Positions 43,206-53,998 of a stretch of DNA of 64,000 nucleotides are shown here, one piece after another. The position numbers and the translations under genes were made by a program. The notes beneath the pieces were generated by a model. It worked only from the letters and a program-made list of their open reading frames with translations, did no database searches and was not told the origin of the DNA. Source of the DNA: Globodera rostochiensis (taxonomy: Eukaryota; Nematoda; Chromadorea; Rhabditida; Heteroderidae); assembly GCA_018350325.1 (NCBI GenBank), contig JAEVLN010000020.1, positions 258,511 through 322,510 of the forward strand, read 5' to 3'. Every line of letters starts with the position of its first letter. The stretch's first letter is position 1.

Positions 43206-44280
43206 TATTTTATTAGGGATGGTTTGTAAAATATTTTAACGTTTAATTTCCTTTAATTCTTGTTTTATAGTTTATGAGCAAATTTATAAATAGGTTTTTT
43301 TGGCATTTTTTTTTGTTTTAAAAATTATATTTTCTTGTTTTTAAGTATTGATTTATCAATTATATTTAAAATTTATAATATTTCATTTTTTAGCATTGTT
43401 TGTATACAATTTAAACTCGTTGGTTGCATCCAGCTTTCCTTGACGAATCATGAAATTATTTTAATCAAATAGATATATAGTTATTTTAATTTTATTTTTT
43501 TGATGTTTTTAATGGGGTTTTTTATAAGTATGATTAATTGATGCAGCAGTGCAATTGAAGCTTAGGTATGGGTCAGTGTTTGTTTTATTTATTTCATAAG
43601 CTAACTTTCTTTATCCATAGAAGAATCGCTTGCGGCAATGGGTTTTTTAAAATTCAATTATCGTTTTAAATACAAAAAAAAATTTAAGGCTTTATAAAAC
43701 AGCTCTTTGGTTAAGGTATATTTATTAAGTCCGCAAACTTTTTTAAATTAATGCTTTTTATGCTCGCATAGAATCTCATATTTAAAAATGTTAGCCAGTA
43801 AACATTATATTTAATACAACTATGATTTTTAAAAATATTCTAGTATTTTTTTTATATAAGTTGTCTCTTAATTTATGATTTACCAATTTACGATAGTTGT
43901 TTTATTGGTTATATAATTTTATTTTTTTTGCAGTACATTTTAATATAGAATTGGTTTAGGTATTAAAATCAATTGTTCAATCGATTTATTTTAACTTATT
44001 AATATTAAAGTTTGCTTAACATATTTTATTAATTATTGTTTAATAACTCAACTTTATTTGATAATCTTTTAAATAGCACAAAGTAAGTAGGCATTAAAAG
44101 TGTTTACCAATGTAATTTGTAAAGTTTAAAATATTATAGGTTCATCAATCAAAAAATTGTTACTTCATTATATAAGCTTTATGAATAATCCAAGTGTCAA
44201 TAAGTTTTTCAATATTATAATCCACTTCCTTAAAACTCACGAAATGTTTACGTTTTTGTTGTCACCAAATTCTAAATGGA
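43206..44280. other. A+T-rich stretch, nothing seen
   Basis: Only scattered G+C words. No coding-like frame, repeat or RNA gene. Confidence 0.5.
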
Positions 44281-44321
44281 GATAAGTTCTTTCGCTTCTT
44301 TGAAGCTTTGTCGTTTTGACG

Positions 44322-44381
44322 ATGGCACTGATCAAGGCTGAGCCCGAGAGTTCTGGATCAATTTGTCATCCGGATGCTTAA
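44322..44381 (+). CDS. Short frame with coding-like codons
   Basis: ATG at 44322 opens MALIKAEPESSGSICHPDA to TAA at 44379-44381. Upstream, another frame (SSFASLKLCRFDDGTDQG) is open over the left half of the same G+C-rich island (44285-44380), so the frame may shift here. Confidence 0.27.
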   Translation: MALIKAEPESSGSICHPDA

Positions 44382-44731
44382 AAGAAAAATAATAATTAAA
44401 TTTAAATTTTAAATTTTTTAATAATTTTTGATAATCATTTATATAATTAATAAATGTAAGTTTTTAATGCCATATTTTCGTAAGTAATTATTTTAAATTT
44501 TTCAAATAACTACATTATTATAAATATAAAGTATATATAAAAGAAGTTTCAAATCTATTTTCTAATGCCCGCACAGCAAAAAGATTACAAGGTGTATACT
44601 TCATGGCTGTTAATTTAATTAAATATTTTTTATACCTTTTGGGTTAAGACGATTGATTTTGTTTCTTGAATCATCAATTAAGATAGTTTTTATTCTCTGG
44701 TTTGTTCTGATCATATCTGCGAACTCATACC

Positions 44732-44800
44732 TCTTTCCACCTTATAAATATACAGTTTCGGTCAACGTATTCTTGCATTTCTCATGACGATCAAATCGAA
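44732..44800 (-). repeat. Segmental duplication, small block
   Basis: TTATAAATATACAGTTTCGG and flanks recur at 61261-61328. The minus strand here reads RFDRHEKCKNTLTETVYL to TAA; the other copy has a one-base length change that breaks this frame. It may therefore be an exon with a decayed duplicate. Confidence 0.5.
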
Positions 44801-44934
44801 ATACCTATTAATATACAACTCATAAAGATTTTAATTTTATTTGTTTTTTATTTTCTTTTTATTTTTTACGGATTTTGTGTATAAATAATTTAAAAAACCC
44901 AATTTTAATAAAAACCATCAAAATAAAAATAAAA

Positions 44935-45005
44935 TATAATACAACGAGATAATTGTGGCGCCGTTGCCCGTGGAAAAAAGGAAAATTAAATCAATGATAC
45001 ATTAA
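44935..45005 (+). other. Exon-like island
   Basis: IIVAPLPVEKRKIKSMIH is open to TAA; the left half is G+C-rich. No splice signals. Confidence 0.18.
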
Positions 45006-45398
45006 AGATTGTAAGCCAGATCTTAATTTCACTTCAGGTTTTAAGATTCAATACCATAGCATATCTGTAACCAAATATTAAATGCGCGGATGTCTCAAGA
45101 TCCTTTTAATTTCAAAAAAAATTTACAAAGAAAAATTAAAAAAAATTTTTAAAAAATACATCTAAAAAGTTGGAACATTCATAAACATTCAAAATTTTAT
45201 ATAAATATACTTTGATAGTTTTTGGATCAGAATCTGTCTTGTGATTTATTGAGTTTTGGATTTAACAAAAAAAATTGTATCATAAATCAGCTTTTATGTT
45301 AAATTGCATTAATAATTTATATTAACTCTGAATTATAGTATTGCTAATTGCTAACTACATTTCGTCTTTTATTGCTCGTTCTTTATAATTAAAAATTT

Positions 45399-45560
45399 TT
45401 ATTTAGAAGTTGCGCATATTAACACTCCTTTTTTGTTTTTAACATATTTTATTCGAATTGTACAAATATAGTTACTAAATTGCGGCTGTGGTTGATTTTT
45501 ACCTGTAGCCGCGTCTTTAATAGCTTCCAACTTCTTTTTATTCGGAATATAAAACGTTAA
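45399..45560 (-). CDS. Exon candidate with CAG|GTAAAA donor
   Basis: Minus-strand frame LTFYIPNKKKLEAIKDAATG, then KNQPQPQFSNYICTIRIKYV, to TAA at 45399. A donor-like CTACAG|GTAAAA occurs within it, after KDAAT, so the exon may end there and the remainder be intron. The Lys-rich helical part is coding-like. Confidence 0.28.
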   Translation of the reverse strand, partial: LTFYIPNKKKLEAIKDAATGKNQPQPQFSNYICTIRIKYVKNKKGVLICATSK

Positions 45561-45639
45561 TTAATTTATTCAATTATTCTTTAGTTAGTATAATTTAATA
45601 TATCGATGATAACTTTGTTTATTTTTTGACACCATTCTG

Positions 45640-45785
45640 TGCCTTTCAAGCTCGTGTTCCACGGAAACCCAAAAAAATACTTTTACTTGCTATTTATTTA
45701 ATATATTTTGTTTTCGCTAAACTTTTCAATGCGTCAATTGGTAGAGAAGTATTAAGATTTCTCGTTATTTCGGTCATTTGATAGA
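45640..45785 (+). other. Open island, weak
   Basis: A frame reading TPFCAFQARVPRKPKKILLL continues for 50 codons to TGA; the first 20 are G+C-richer. A second frame (LCLSSSCSTETQKNTFTC) is also open. Confidence 0.18.
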
Positions 45786-45893
45786 ATTTTATTTTATCAA
45801 TCACTCTGACAGCAAGAATAATCTTCTGTTTAAATGTAAAAGTTTAATCTATAAGTGTCTCGTCCTCAGGTTTTTTTATTAAATGAGGCGCTT

Positions 45894-46442
45894 CCGGAAG
45901 GCTTAAATTATTTGAAATTAAATGTTTAATTTTTTTGTTGCAAAAAAATTTATTTGTGTGCTAAAAATTGTTGATATATTGTATATTACGAAGATCTTTT
46001 ATTACAATTTTTTGATTTCTTTAAAAAAGATTCATTTGTAATTTTGGCCACGGCAATTTTTACAAATTGCTATATATTTTACTAATAATTGTTAAATAAG
46101 CTTATTAAAGCTTCGTAAAAATGATAGAAATTTATTGAATTAGTATTGTTTGAGTTTTGATTTTCTATTTTATTAGTATTTAAGAACTCGATGTTAATTT
46201 TATTTTAACACATTTATAGTAACTCGGGCCATTTTGAATTTTGTAAAAGTTTGACATGTTGGTGAATTTTTGAATTAAAACTTTGCCTTTTGTTCCAATG
46301 TTTAAAAATGTATTATTTAAATGATACATTTTTAATACACAGTTTATCTAATATAATGCAAAGCTTGTTATTTTTACCAGCAAACTTATTTTGATCAATT
46401 TATTTGATTGTTTTTTGACTACAATTAAATTTAGATGAATAT
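45894..46442 (+). repeat. Segmental duplication copy 1
   Basis: About 550 bp aligns with 61688-62216 in the same orientation, with many small differences and short indels. It includes GGAAGGCTTAAATTATTTGA, TATTACGAAGATCTTTTATT and TAATATAATGCAAAGCTTGT. No open frame is preserved. Together with the block at 44732 it shows that a region of at least 1 kb was duplicated. Confidence 0.85.
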
Positions 46443-46725
46443 TTATTTTAAATACTTTTCATTCTAATTTTTATTGGTATTAATATTATATAATTTATAA
46501 TACTTCAGTTCAAAATAATAAATATTATTATAGTTTGTATTAATGTAAATTTCTAATTTTTTTAATTAGTATTTTAAAATTTCATGTTGTAAGTTTAACA
46601 AATTTGATTGGCCAACAGCATAATATAACTTGTAGTATTTAATTAGTTTAATTTATTGATAATATTTTTCAAATTTTTAAATTAAAGAAAACATGTTTTT
46701 GTATTTAATCATTTATAATTAGTTG

Positions 46726-46884
46726 TTAAACGTTTTTAAGAATTTTTATAAGATATGGATCCATGTAAATATCCTTGACAAGGTCTTTGGTGCACTGTAG
46801 GGTAACGCCCTTTGTAGAGTTGTAGTTGTATGGTTTTCCATTAGGGTGAGCTGTCTGCATGTGGACAGTCACAAGAAGTGGATT
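46726..46884 (-). CDS. Exon with very strong coding signal, unknown protein
   Basis: Minus strand, 53 codons to TAA at 46726-46728: NPLLVTVHMQTAHPNGKPYN, then YNSTKGVTLQCTKDLVKDIY, then MDPYLIKILKNV. Third positions are strongly G/C (GTG ACT GTC CAC ATG CAG, CAG TGC ACC AAA GAC CTT GTC AAG), and the other frames are closed. An acceptor CACATGCAG lies inside, so the exon may begin at TAHPNG. The H-P-x-G-x-x-Y-N pattern faintly recalls carotenoid oxygenases, but the rest does not follow that family. A possible upstream exon is at 46934-47019. Confidence 0.5.
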   Translation of the reverse strand, partial: NPLLVTVHMQTAHPNGKPYNYNSTKGVTLQCTKDLVKDIYMDPYLIKILKNV

Positions 46885-46933
46885 TTTTGTGTGTGAATAT
46901 ATTTATTATATTAAGTAAAGTAGAGTTTATTAT

Positions 46934-47019
46934 TTAGTGTAAAAATATTTCTTGTTTAGAGTTCCGTGTAACCACCAGCGTTTGTCGGTTCCTGTCCAAT
47001 GGAAGCAAATTATTTGCGT
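46934..47019 (-). CDS. Exon candidate upstream of 46884
   Basis: Minus-strand frame ANNLLPLDRNRQTLVVTRNS then KQEIFLH to TAA. The left 19 codons are G/C-ending. Another frame (FASIGQEPTNAGGYTEL) follows an acceptor TTGGACAG. It lies 50 bp upstream of the strong exon, within usual nematode intron range, so both may be one gene. Confidence 0.28.
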
Positions 47020-47138
47020 ATATATTTTATTTACAAAACACGTGCTTTGCTATCTAAGTAAGCGCTTAATTCAAATATATTAAACCAAAAATTTAAATAC
47101 GTCTTAATAATAGTAATATAATTATATGTTATTAAATT

Positions 47139-47246
47139 ATTGACTTTTTATTATTGCACGGAAACGGGTGCCGTTGCGTCATGGTGGTTGATGTCAAAGC
47201 GGAAGCTAATAAGTGCAAAATTTTAATGGCCGTCCAGAAAATTTAA
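47139..47246 (+). CDS. Exon candidate, unknown
   Basis: The frame reads IDFLLLHGNGCRCVMVVDVK, then AEANKCKILMAVQKI, to TAA at 47244-47246. Codons from the glycine on are G/C-ending. No ATG before the first cysteine; the internal ATG at VMVVD could start a 21-residue peptide. Confidence 0.3.
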   Translation: MDFLLLHGNGCRCVMVVDVKAEANKCKILMAVQKI

Positions 47247-47382
47247 ATGATTTAAGTATTGAATAATTTAAAAAGACGAGGAGCATTGAGAATATGTATT
47301 TTGATTTATGATACACATACACTCAGTTTTGATTGTTTATCGATTAACATTTTAAAATATTTATTAAAAGCATGAAATTACT

Positions 47383-47454
47383 TCAAAATTTGTCCAAGTT
47401 CGGGGGGTATACTTTTTGTTCGTACAGCTCTGCCGGGATCGAGCACGATAGTTG
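47383..47454 (-). CDS. Exon-like island, minus strand
   Basis: The frame QLSCSIPAELYEQKVYPPNL and DKF runs to TGA. Strong C/G third positions (TCG TGC TCG ATC CCG GCA GAG CTG TAC). The I-P-A-E-L start slightly resembles the F-box-like lead at 5.3 kb, but that is too little to assign. Confidence 0.28.
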   Translation of the reverse strand, partial: QLSCSIPAELYEQKVYPPNLDKF

Positions 47455-48312
47455 TTTGTTTTTTTAGTTCACTGTCTTTTATAGCTAATGTACATATTTT
47501 TAAGTGTTACTTATTTTAAAATATTTTAATATCAAGCACTTTTATTTTTTAGCCAATTTTAAATCTCAAAGTTATCTTATTACTAAATTTACAAAATTTT
47601 ATTCTATGCGACATTATGGGTAATTAAAATATGAAACTTTCAATAAATTTAGAAATTTTATATTAATAAATTTTTAGCTAATTTTGGTGGAATCATCGAA
47701 AAATATTATGTCAATACATACATTTAATAAAATCATAAAGTGATGTGTCACTTTAGTTTTTCCATTGAAGCCACGGCTATGGATTTAGTGAAGTAATTAT
47801 AATTTTGTGCATTGTTAATATCAAGTACTTTTGTGTGTTTTTTATGTGCATTTTATGCTGTAAATGTTTGCTACTTTTTTTATAATTTTTTTAGAGAATA
47901 TTTACAAAACAGATATTCTTATTGTGTTTTTATGCCTTATTTTATTTTAATTAATAAATATTGAAAAATTAAATTTAACATTATTTTAAAACAAGAGTAT
48001 TTTAACATTTTTTCATTTCATTTTGCATCAAGTAAAATCATAAGCTTGTTCAAGTATAAAATTAAAATCCAAAATAAAGGCAAATTAATAATAATTTGGG
48101 AAAATATTTTTAACATTAAACACGGTTTAAAGAAAATTTCTTGATAATATTTAAAGAAGCAATTAAAAAATAACAAAACATGGCTTCGAAAAACTAAATA
48201 TAAAATCCCAATTAAAATATTTTATAAAAATATGACGTATGAGAATGAAGTTCTACACTATTATCAATTTAAAAGTTAAATAAGTTTTAAATCCGTTATT
48301 GCGAAACGAGCC

Positions 48313-48372
48313 ATGACAGATTCATCAGAGAAAAGTTTTGCCCGTGTGCGTACCAGGCAACAAATTTTATAA
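48313..48372 (+). CDS. Short frame, unknown
   Basis: ATG at 48313 opens MTDSSEKSFARVRTRQQIL to TAA; the frame is open further upstream. Polar and basic, coding-like codons. Confidence 0.25.
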   Translation: MTDSSEKSFARVRTRQQIL

Positions 48373-49320
48373 AACAAAATATTATCTACATAAAACGCGG
48401 TATAATTTTTGATTTAAATTGTTTTTTTACAGATCATATATGAATATTAATTATGCCACATATAAACATCCAATATTAATATTTTAACAATGAGCGTTTT
48501 TTACCAAGTAAGCTCATTTAAAAAAAATAAATTAAAAATTGTGCTTGTCGTAGCTCAATATGCTTAAATTAAATTTCGCAAAAATTAAAAAAATTTGAAA
48601 AAAATTAAATACTTACTTCATTTTTATATTTGTAAATTATTTTTTTGCGCATTTGAGATTTGAGCAACTTTTTAGCCAATATCACCCAAATTTATAAAAA
48701 CAAATAAATGAATTAATCAGTTAAAAATATTGTTAACTAGTACATCTAAAAAAAATATAAAAACAAATCAAAGATATGATGTAGAAAACATGATGGTTTA
48801 TTCTAATTCGTTTTATTATGCATTGTCTCAATGTTATTTAAATAATAAAATTTAAAATTCTTATTTTTCAGGTTATATTGAAACTCAATTTATATAAAAT
48901 TCTTTAACTTAACAACACAATTAAAAACACAGGACCAATTCTAAATTTGACAAAAGCTAAAACATAAAATTAATAACTTAAATTCAAAAAGAAACTAGGC
49001 AAATATTATAATATGTTATTAAAATTTTGTAGCAAAATTTCACTAACACATATTAATAAATAAAAATAAGCATAAACTATGCCCAAACTCTTTAATTCAT
49101 GTGTCGATAAAACCTCCAATTCACAGGATTATGAGGCAATCTAAATTTTCCAACTATTTAAAAAATATATACAATCGCCTGAACTGAAGGCGAAGCTTAT
49201 AATGTATGTGTAGTTGGCATCATAAGCAATTAAATGATAAATTAAATCAATAAATAAATTGGGTAAAAACTCATAATGTTAATAAATTAATAAATAAATG
49301 ATAATTTGGCATCCCGACAG
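48373..49320. other. A+T-rich block with two weak islands
   Basis: 49095-49140 (NSCVDKTSNSQDYEAI) and 49165-49205 (QSPELKAKLIMYV, with a CGCCTGAACTGAAGGCG hairpin) are short open patches. The rest is featureless. Confidence 0.3.
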
Positions 49321-49325
49321 AAGTT

Positions 49326-49662
49326 TCAATAGATTTCGACAAGTATTTTATTCTTAACATTAAACCAGTGCTCAATGGCACGGCATTCAGCTTCATTTGG
49401 GTCGCATACTTTTGTCAAAAACTTAAAAAGTGTGGAAACGATTATTTTCAAAATTTTGCAATGCCAATGCACCGACTTTAACGTTTCAATTAAAATGTTT
49501 AAATGGTTTTGATGCAAATGGTCAGTTGACGTTTGAATTTCCGAAATAATTTCCATTTTTTGGTTTGACTAATTTTTTAATTCCGGCATGTTTCCCACCA
49601 GAACGATATTGATTAATTGTGAAATAACTTTTTTTCGTTAAATTCTTCAACTTTTTCTCCAT
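49326..49662 (-). pseudogene. One product split across two frames
   Basis: Upstream frame: ATG at 49660-49662, MEKKLKNLTKKSYFTINQYR, then SGGKHAGIKKLVKPKNGNYF and GNSNVN to TGA at 49522. Overlapping downstream frame: ATG at 49556, MEIISEIQTSTDHLHQNHLN, then ILIETLKSVHWHCKILKIIV, then FLTKVCDPNEAECRAIEHWF to TGA or TAA at 49326. Both look protein-like and together span one conserved-looking unit, so a one-base shift near 49550 is likely. The region right of it (49740-49800) has GGGGGGGGGCATGCCCC and CACCCCTGCATACGCGCCTG, which look like mobile-element sequence. A repeat-borne gene is plausible; family unknown. Confidence 0.42.
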
Positions 49663-49747
49663 TATCGAAAAAGTTCTAACTTTCCATCGGATACGAGTTT
49701 TTAGAGCCTTCCATTTGGCCTCAAATCATTAGCCATGAAACATTGGT

Positions 49748-49802
49748 TCGGGGGGGGGCATGCCCCTCTTGCCCCACCCCTGCATACGCGCCTGCCTAAA
49801 AC
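49748..49802. repeat. G+C-rich repeat-like patch
   Basis: A G-run, a CATGCCCC/GGGGCAT near-palindrome and a C-rich tail; very different from its surroundings. Probably the terminal part of a mobile element. Confidence 0.35.
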
Positions 49803-50460
49803 CCGTTAAAAATTACCGCATTTTTAAAATAATTCGAGGAAAATGGTCCAAAAATTCAATTTTTGGTGTCTATTTAAGGTTTTATATATTACTTAAATTT
49901 TTTTTGTTGATTATATAATATTGGATAATCAAATTATTCTTATTTTATTTTTATTAGTTCAAAACAATTTATTTTTTTAGTATAGTTATAAAATAAATGT
50001 TTTTAAACAATATTTAATATTATCTTTCCCACATTGTTTCATTTTTCAACTTTCCTTTGAGTTTAAAACAAAATATTTTAAACTTTCAAAAGCTTCTAAA
50101 AAAATTTAGATTGATAGAAATGAGAATAAATTTAAATTTGCGGTTTCACGTTATTCACGGAAGCTGATTCTTTTTTCAAATACTTTTGAATAATTTGAGT
50201 TCTCGGATTATCAAATCATACATCATTTTCAACATGATTTTTAAAATTTTCTGGCTTAATTAATAAGTATACTATTTTTAAATCTCAAAGAAATTCTCGC
50301 TTTATTTTAGTCAACTGATCCTCGTCATAAAGATTATTTTTAATTATTACACATAACGGCAAGTAGATAAGAATGGCAGGAGTGCAAGCTTTTTTTATTA
50401 TTGAGCATTTTGTTTTAGTCATGCATTTATTTTTTTTATTTTTCAGAAAGTTTAATAAAG

Positions 50461-50774
50461 ATGAAAAACTCGTCTAACATTTTAATGCGCATGGTTCACG
50501 CCTTTGAAGAAAACTTGTATTGCCCTGTTTGACGGCTTTAATATGTAGCGGGCACTTGTTATTTTTCACACAGCCACCATCATTTTACCGAAATTATGTA
50601 AGTTAAACTTTTATTAAAATTAGTATTTCTGTTTATTTTTAAAGGTGATTAATTTTAACAAATTATCACCGCTATTTATCTAAACCGAATTTTTAGGTCT
50701 CTTTATTAAAATCAATATTTACCAGCAACGCAACATTTATTTATTTTTTTAAATTTTGTAACGGTTATATTTAA
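50461..50774 (+). CDS. Three-exon small gene, best spliced model
   Basis: TTTATTTTTCAG ends at 50446, then a 14-base leader and ATG at 50461, consistent with trans-splicing. Exon 1 (50461-50526) reads MKNSSNILMRMVHAFEENLY and CP. A 47-bp intron (GTTTGA...TTTTTCACACAG) leads to exon 2 (50574-50597), PPSFYRNY, followed by a consensus donor GTAAGTTA. A 99-bp intron ending CGAATTTTTAG at 50696 leads to exon 3 (50697-50774), VSLLKSIFTSNATFIYFFKF then CNGYI and TAA. All joins are in phase 0, total 55 residues. Exons 1 and 2 are G+C-rich; exon 3 is A+T-rich and less certain. No family or signal peptide recognised. Confidence 0.45.
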
Positions 50775-51693
50775 TGACCACATTATTGTTTTAAAATTAA
50801 AATATTTGGTCTATATAGTGTTTGATTTTTTTTTGATTTTCAAAATAAAAAAATTTCTTTTTGTAAATATAGCTGTTCCTGGCACTTATAAAAATTTTAA
50901 GTTTATAAATTATATCACATAAATTATTGATAACATAATGCTTAAAATATTGAATAAGGGTCTAACCTTACTGAGAATATATTTTACAACAAAAAAGGTT
51001 AAAAATAGCACCAAAGAATAGTTAACACCAAAACAATTAAACAACCCACTAATAAACACGTTTCGTTTATCTCAACAACTCAACAAGATGATTTGATTGA
51101 TTAATCAAAAAACAAAATCGATTGAATTTTCACAACATAAAAAAACATCGTATGAAATAAATATATAACCACTAAAAATTCTAAATTAACTCCGCTCTTA
51201 TACTACTTAAGATTTATATAAACAAAATAAAACAAAAAGGTTACAAAAATAATAAGTCTAACTTGAAGAATAAATCATAATGAAACTAATGCTGTAATCA
51301 ATAACTAAATCATTTAATTAGTTATCTTTCTTCTCCACGTAACATTTTATTTTGTTATCAAAAGTTAGATGACGACTTTATTATAAACATAAATGGATCG
51401 TATCTAGCAATACTTAAAAATGTACTACTGAAAACTTACAATAAAAATGTGCATATTAAACTAAATGTGCTTATTAATACTAAAAAGTTTTAATATAATT
51501 AATATTTACAAGTTTTTTAATTTCAAATAACAACTTCTGAACTGAATACTAAAAATCAAAAATTATGATAATTCTTTTATTAATATATATCTTTTTATAA
51601 ATTAAAAAACATGTAAAATTTATATTTATAAAATTATACTAACAAATAACGGCAGAAAAAAATTGATTACAATAGAATGTAGTAAAAACAATC

Positions 51694-51774
51694 ATGCTGC
51701 CACCAATCCATTATTCCTATATTAGTCCAGTTCCATTCGACACTGCGGTACACTTCGAGAAGACAATTAAATAA
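51694..51774 (+). CDS. Short frame with strong coding look
   Basis: ATG at 51694 opens MLPPIHYSYISPVPFDTAVH and FEKTIK to TAA at 51772-51774; the frame is open upstream (NVVKTI). Pro/Tyr/His-rich start and codon bias suggest an exon or a small peptide gene. Unknown. Confidence 0.32.
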   Translation: MLPPIHYSYISPVPFDTAVHFEKTIK

Positions 51775-53640
51775 AAGTAAAAAAGGTTCAACGTCAAATT
51801 AAGAAAAATAGATTAAAAAACAATTTAAAGATAAATATTCAACTAAATATTAAATAATACAAAACAAATAATTCATTTAACAAACTATTTAACCATTTTT
51901 TTAAATTTGAAATTTGTACAAATATAAATTTAAGCGTTTTCCATCCAAGCTGTGGTATCTATTCGCATTTTCCGTTTGAATAGAGTTAATTTAAATGTCT
52001 GTTTGTTTGTTTGTTTTTTTACACAAAAATTTATTAGAATATTATATCGTTGAGGTTCACTTAAATTCAACAAAATTACAAGTTTATTTTAAGATTTAAC
52101 GTTTTAATTTTAAAAAACAGAAATGTAAGCAGTACCACTATTATAAAAAATAAAAATTATATTACCTAACTACTAATAACTGTTATGATATGTAATAAAG
52201 TAATAAAAATATAAAATAGCGATTTCCATCTATATGTTTAGAAAGTTAACAAATAAAATTAATTTAAAAAATAAATTAATTATTTTCTAAGTAAAAAAAG
52301 GCCAATGTGCTGCGACGTTACAGCTTTTGCTGCAGAAACACATTAAATTATGCAAACACAAATAAAAAAATATTATTAATCCAAATATAACAATAAAGTT
52401 TGAAAAGGTAAAAATGAATTGAAAGTTTGTTTTGTTAAAACAATTAAAATTTTTATCAATATGCCCCCCCATATGCTTTTTAAAATTTGAGCCGGTTCAA
52501 AACTGAGTTTCCAATTAAATAAATTTGAATATAAAATTGAATAAACGTTATATATAAATAAATAAATAAAACTAAATAAAAACCAAAAGGATTATGCAAA
52601 ATTATTATTAAAAAAATCAAACACATTCTCAAAAAAAGGGACTAACAAAAAATATGTTAAAAGTTAAAATAAAATTTCCGACATTATAATCAGCAATATA
52701 CTATTTAAATCTAATACCTAAAAATTAAAAAAAAATATGAATATATGTAAGCAATTAAAAATTTATAATTGCTAATTATACAAATGGGCGGAATGGAAAA
52801 AGGTTGGACAATTATCAATAAAAAATTAACTATTTAGTTAGTAATACAATTGACAAAAAGATTAAAGCAATATTATTTAATCATTCAATTTAAAACTTAA
52901 AAAAAATAAAATAGTTAATATCATTAGATAAAATGCTTATTAATTAATAAAAGCTCATTTATACATTTTCAAAGCGATAATATCATATGTGTAAAAATTT
53001 TTTACTTTATTTAATATAGGAAAACTTCAAAATTAACTTAAAAATCGCTACAATTTAACTTTCTAGATCTGGCTGGGTGTCATCATCGATTCCGTTTTAA
53101 TGCAAAAAGTCGTTGTGTTTATTAAATTAAAAATCTAATCAATTATTATAAAAATAAAAGTTCGCTTAAAGGAACAAGTAAAATTGATTTGGAACAATTA
53201 AATAAAATAACCATATAGGCTTATAGAGAATTACAAGTTAAGTCGAAATATCGTCAGCATCATTATTCGATATTCGTTATGCAATTCATATTTAGAGTTT
53301 GGCATTGAAATAAAAATGAATGTTTTTAATTAAAAATAAAAAATATCATTAATTCATCATACATTGCTGATGTAAACGATATTATAATTCAGTAAAACTA
53401 AATTAAATAAACTGAGTTATGTAGAAGAAATGACTAATAATCTTCAATAAAAATTTAAAAAATCTCCAGTGTCGATAACGATCTTACCTTTTAAAGTAAC
53501 AATTAACAAATATATTTCAATGAAAATTACAGACTCGCGCTTGATTAAACACGGCAATAAAAATCATACAAAAATGAGTTTAAATACCCATTTTACAATT
53601 AAATATAAAGTAGAATTTAAACCGAATTAATGATAAATTA
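51775..53640. other. A+T-rich block with weak islands
   Basis: 51935-51990 (KRFPSKLWYLFAFSV), 52300-52345 (KKANVLRRYSFCCRNTL), 53062-53125 (LDLAGCHHRFRFNAKSRCVY) and 53521-53630 (MKITDSRLIKHGNKNHTKMS and onward) are open and slightly G+C-richer. None has convincing splice signals on both sides. Confidence 0.28.
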
Positions 53641-53654
53641 TTAATTAAACTACA

Positions 53655-53712
53655 GTTAATTCGTCATCGCAATTCTTCTGATAAACAAAGCGAAGATAAT
53701 AAATTTCCATAA
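53655..53712 (+). CDS. Exon candidate upstream of 53795
   Basis: AATTAAACTACAG precedes LIRHRNSSDKQSEDNKFP, open to TAA. It could be an exon of the same gene as 53795-53998, 80 bp downstream, if a donor before its stop is used; no strong donor is visible. Confidence 0.25.
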
Positions 53713-53794
53713 ATTATATAAATAATATAACTTTTGGAGGTGATTACTACAGTGAACGCAAATTGCGTATTTATTTATTTAATTTTAATTTTAG

Positions 53795-53998
53795 GATCTG
53801 CATAAGATCGCGCCGCATCAATGTGTCGTTAAAATGTATGAAACAAAGCGGAAGAAGCTGTCATTTGACGGGGCAAGAAAGCAGATTGTGCTGAAACGAG
53901 AATGTTTTGAGACGGAGCAATCAAACGGCAACAACAATACTCCAAATAGCTTTAAAAAATATAAAAATATTACCGGTAACCAAAAAAGTTGTATTTGA
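53795..53998 (+). CDS. Exon with very strong coding signal, unknown protein
   Basis: TTTTAATTTTAG ends at 53794. The frame starts in phase 0: DLHKIAPHQCVVKMYETKRK, then KLSFDGARKQIVLKRECFET, then EQSNGNNNTPNSFKKYKNIT, ending at TGA 53996-53998 or at a donor ACCG|GTAACC at 53976. Codons are G/C-ending throughout (AAG CGG AAG AAG CTG, GAC GGG GCA, AAG CAG ATT GTG CTG). An internal ATG (53834) would give a 54-residue basic protein. Basic and Asn-rich; possibly nucleic-acid binding, but no domain recognised. The best single exon in the window. Confidence 0.55.
   Translation, partial: DLHKIAPHQCVVKMYETKRKKLSFDGARKQIVLKRECFETEQSNGNNNTPNSFKKYKNITGNQKSCI

Noticed and set aside
46726..46884. Carotenoid oxygenase exon
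   Set aside because: Resemblance is limited to an H-P...Y-N word; the flanking residues do not follow the family.
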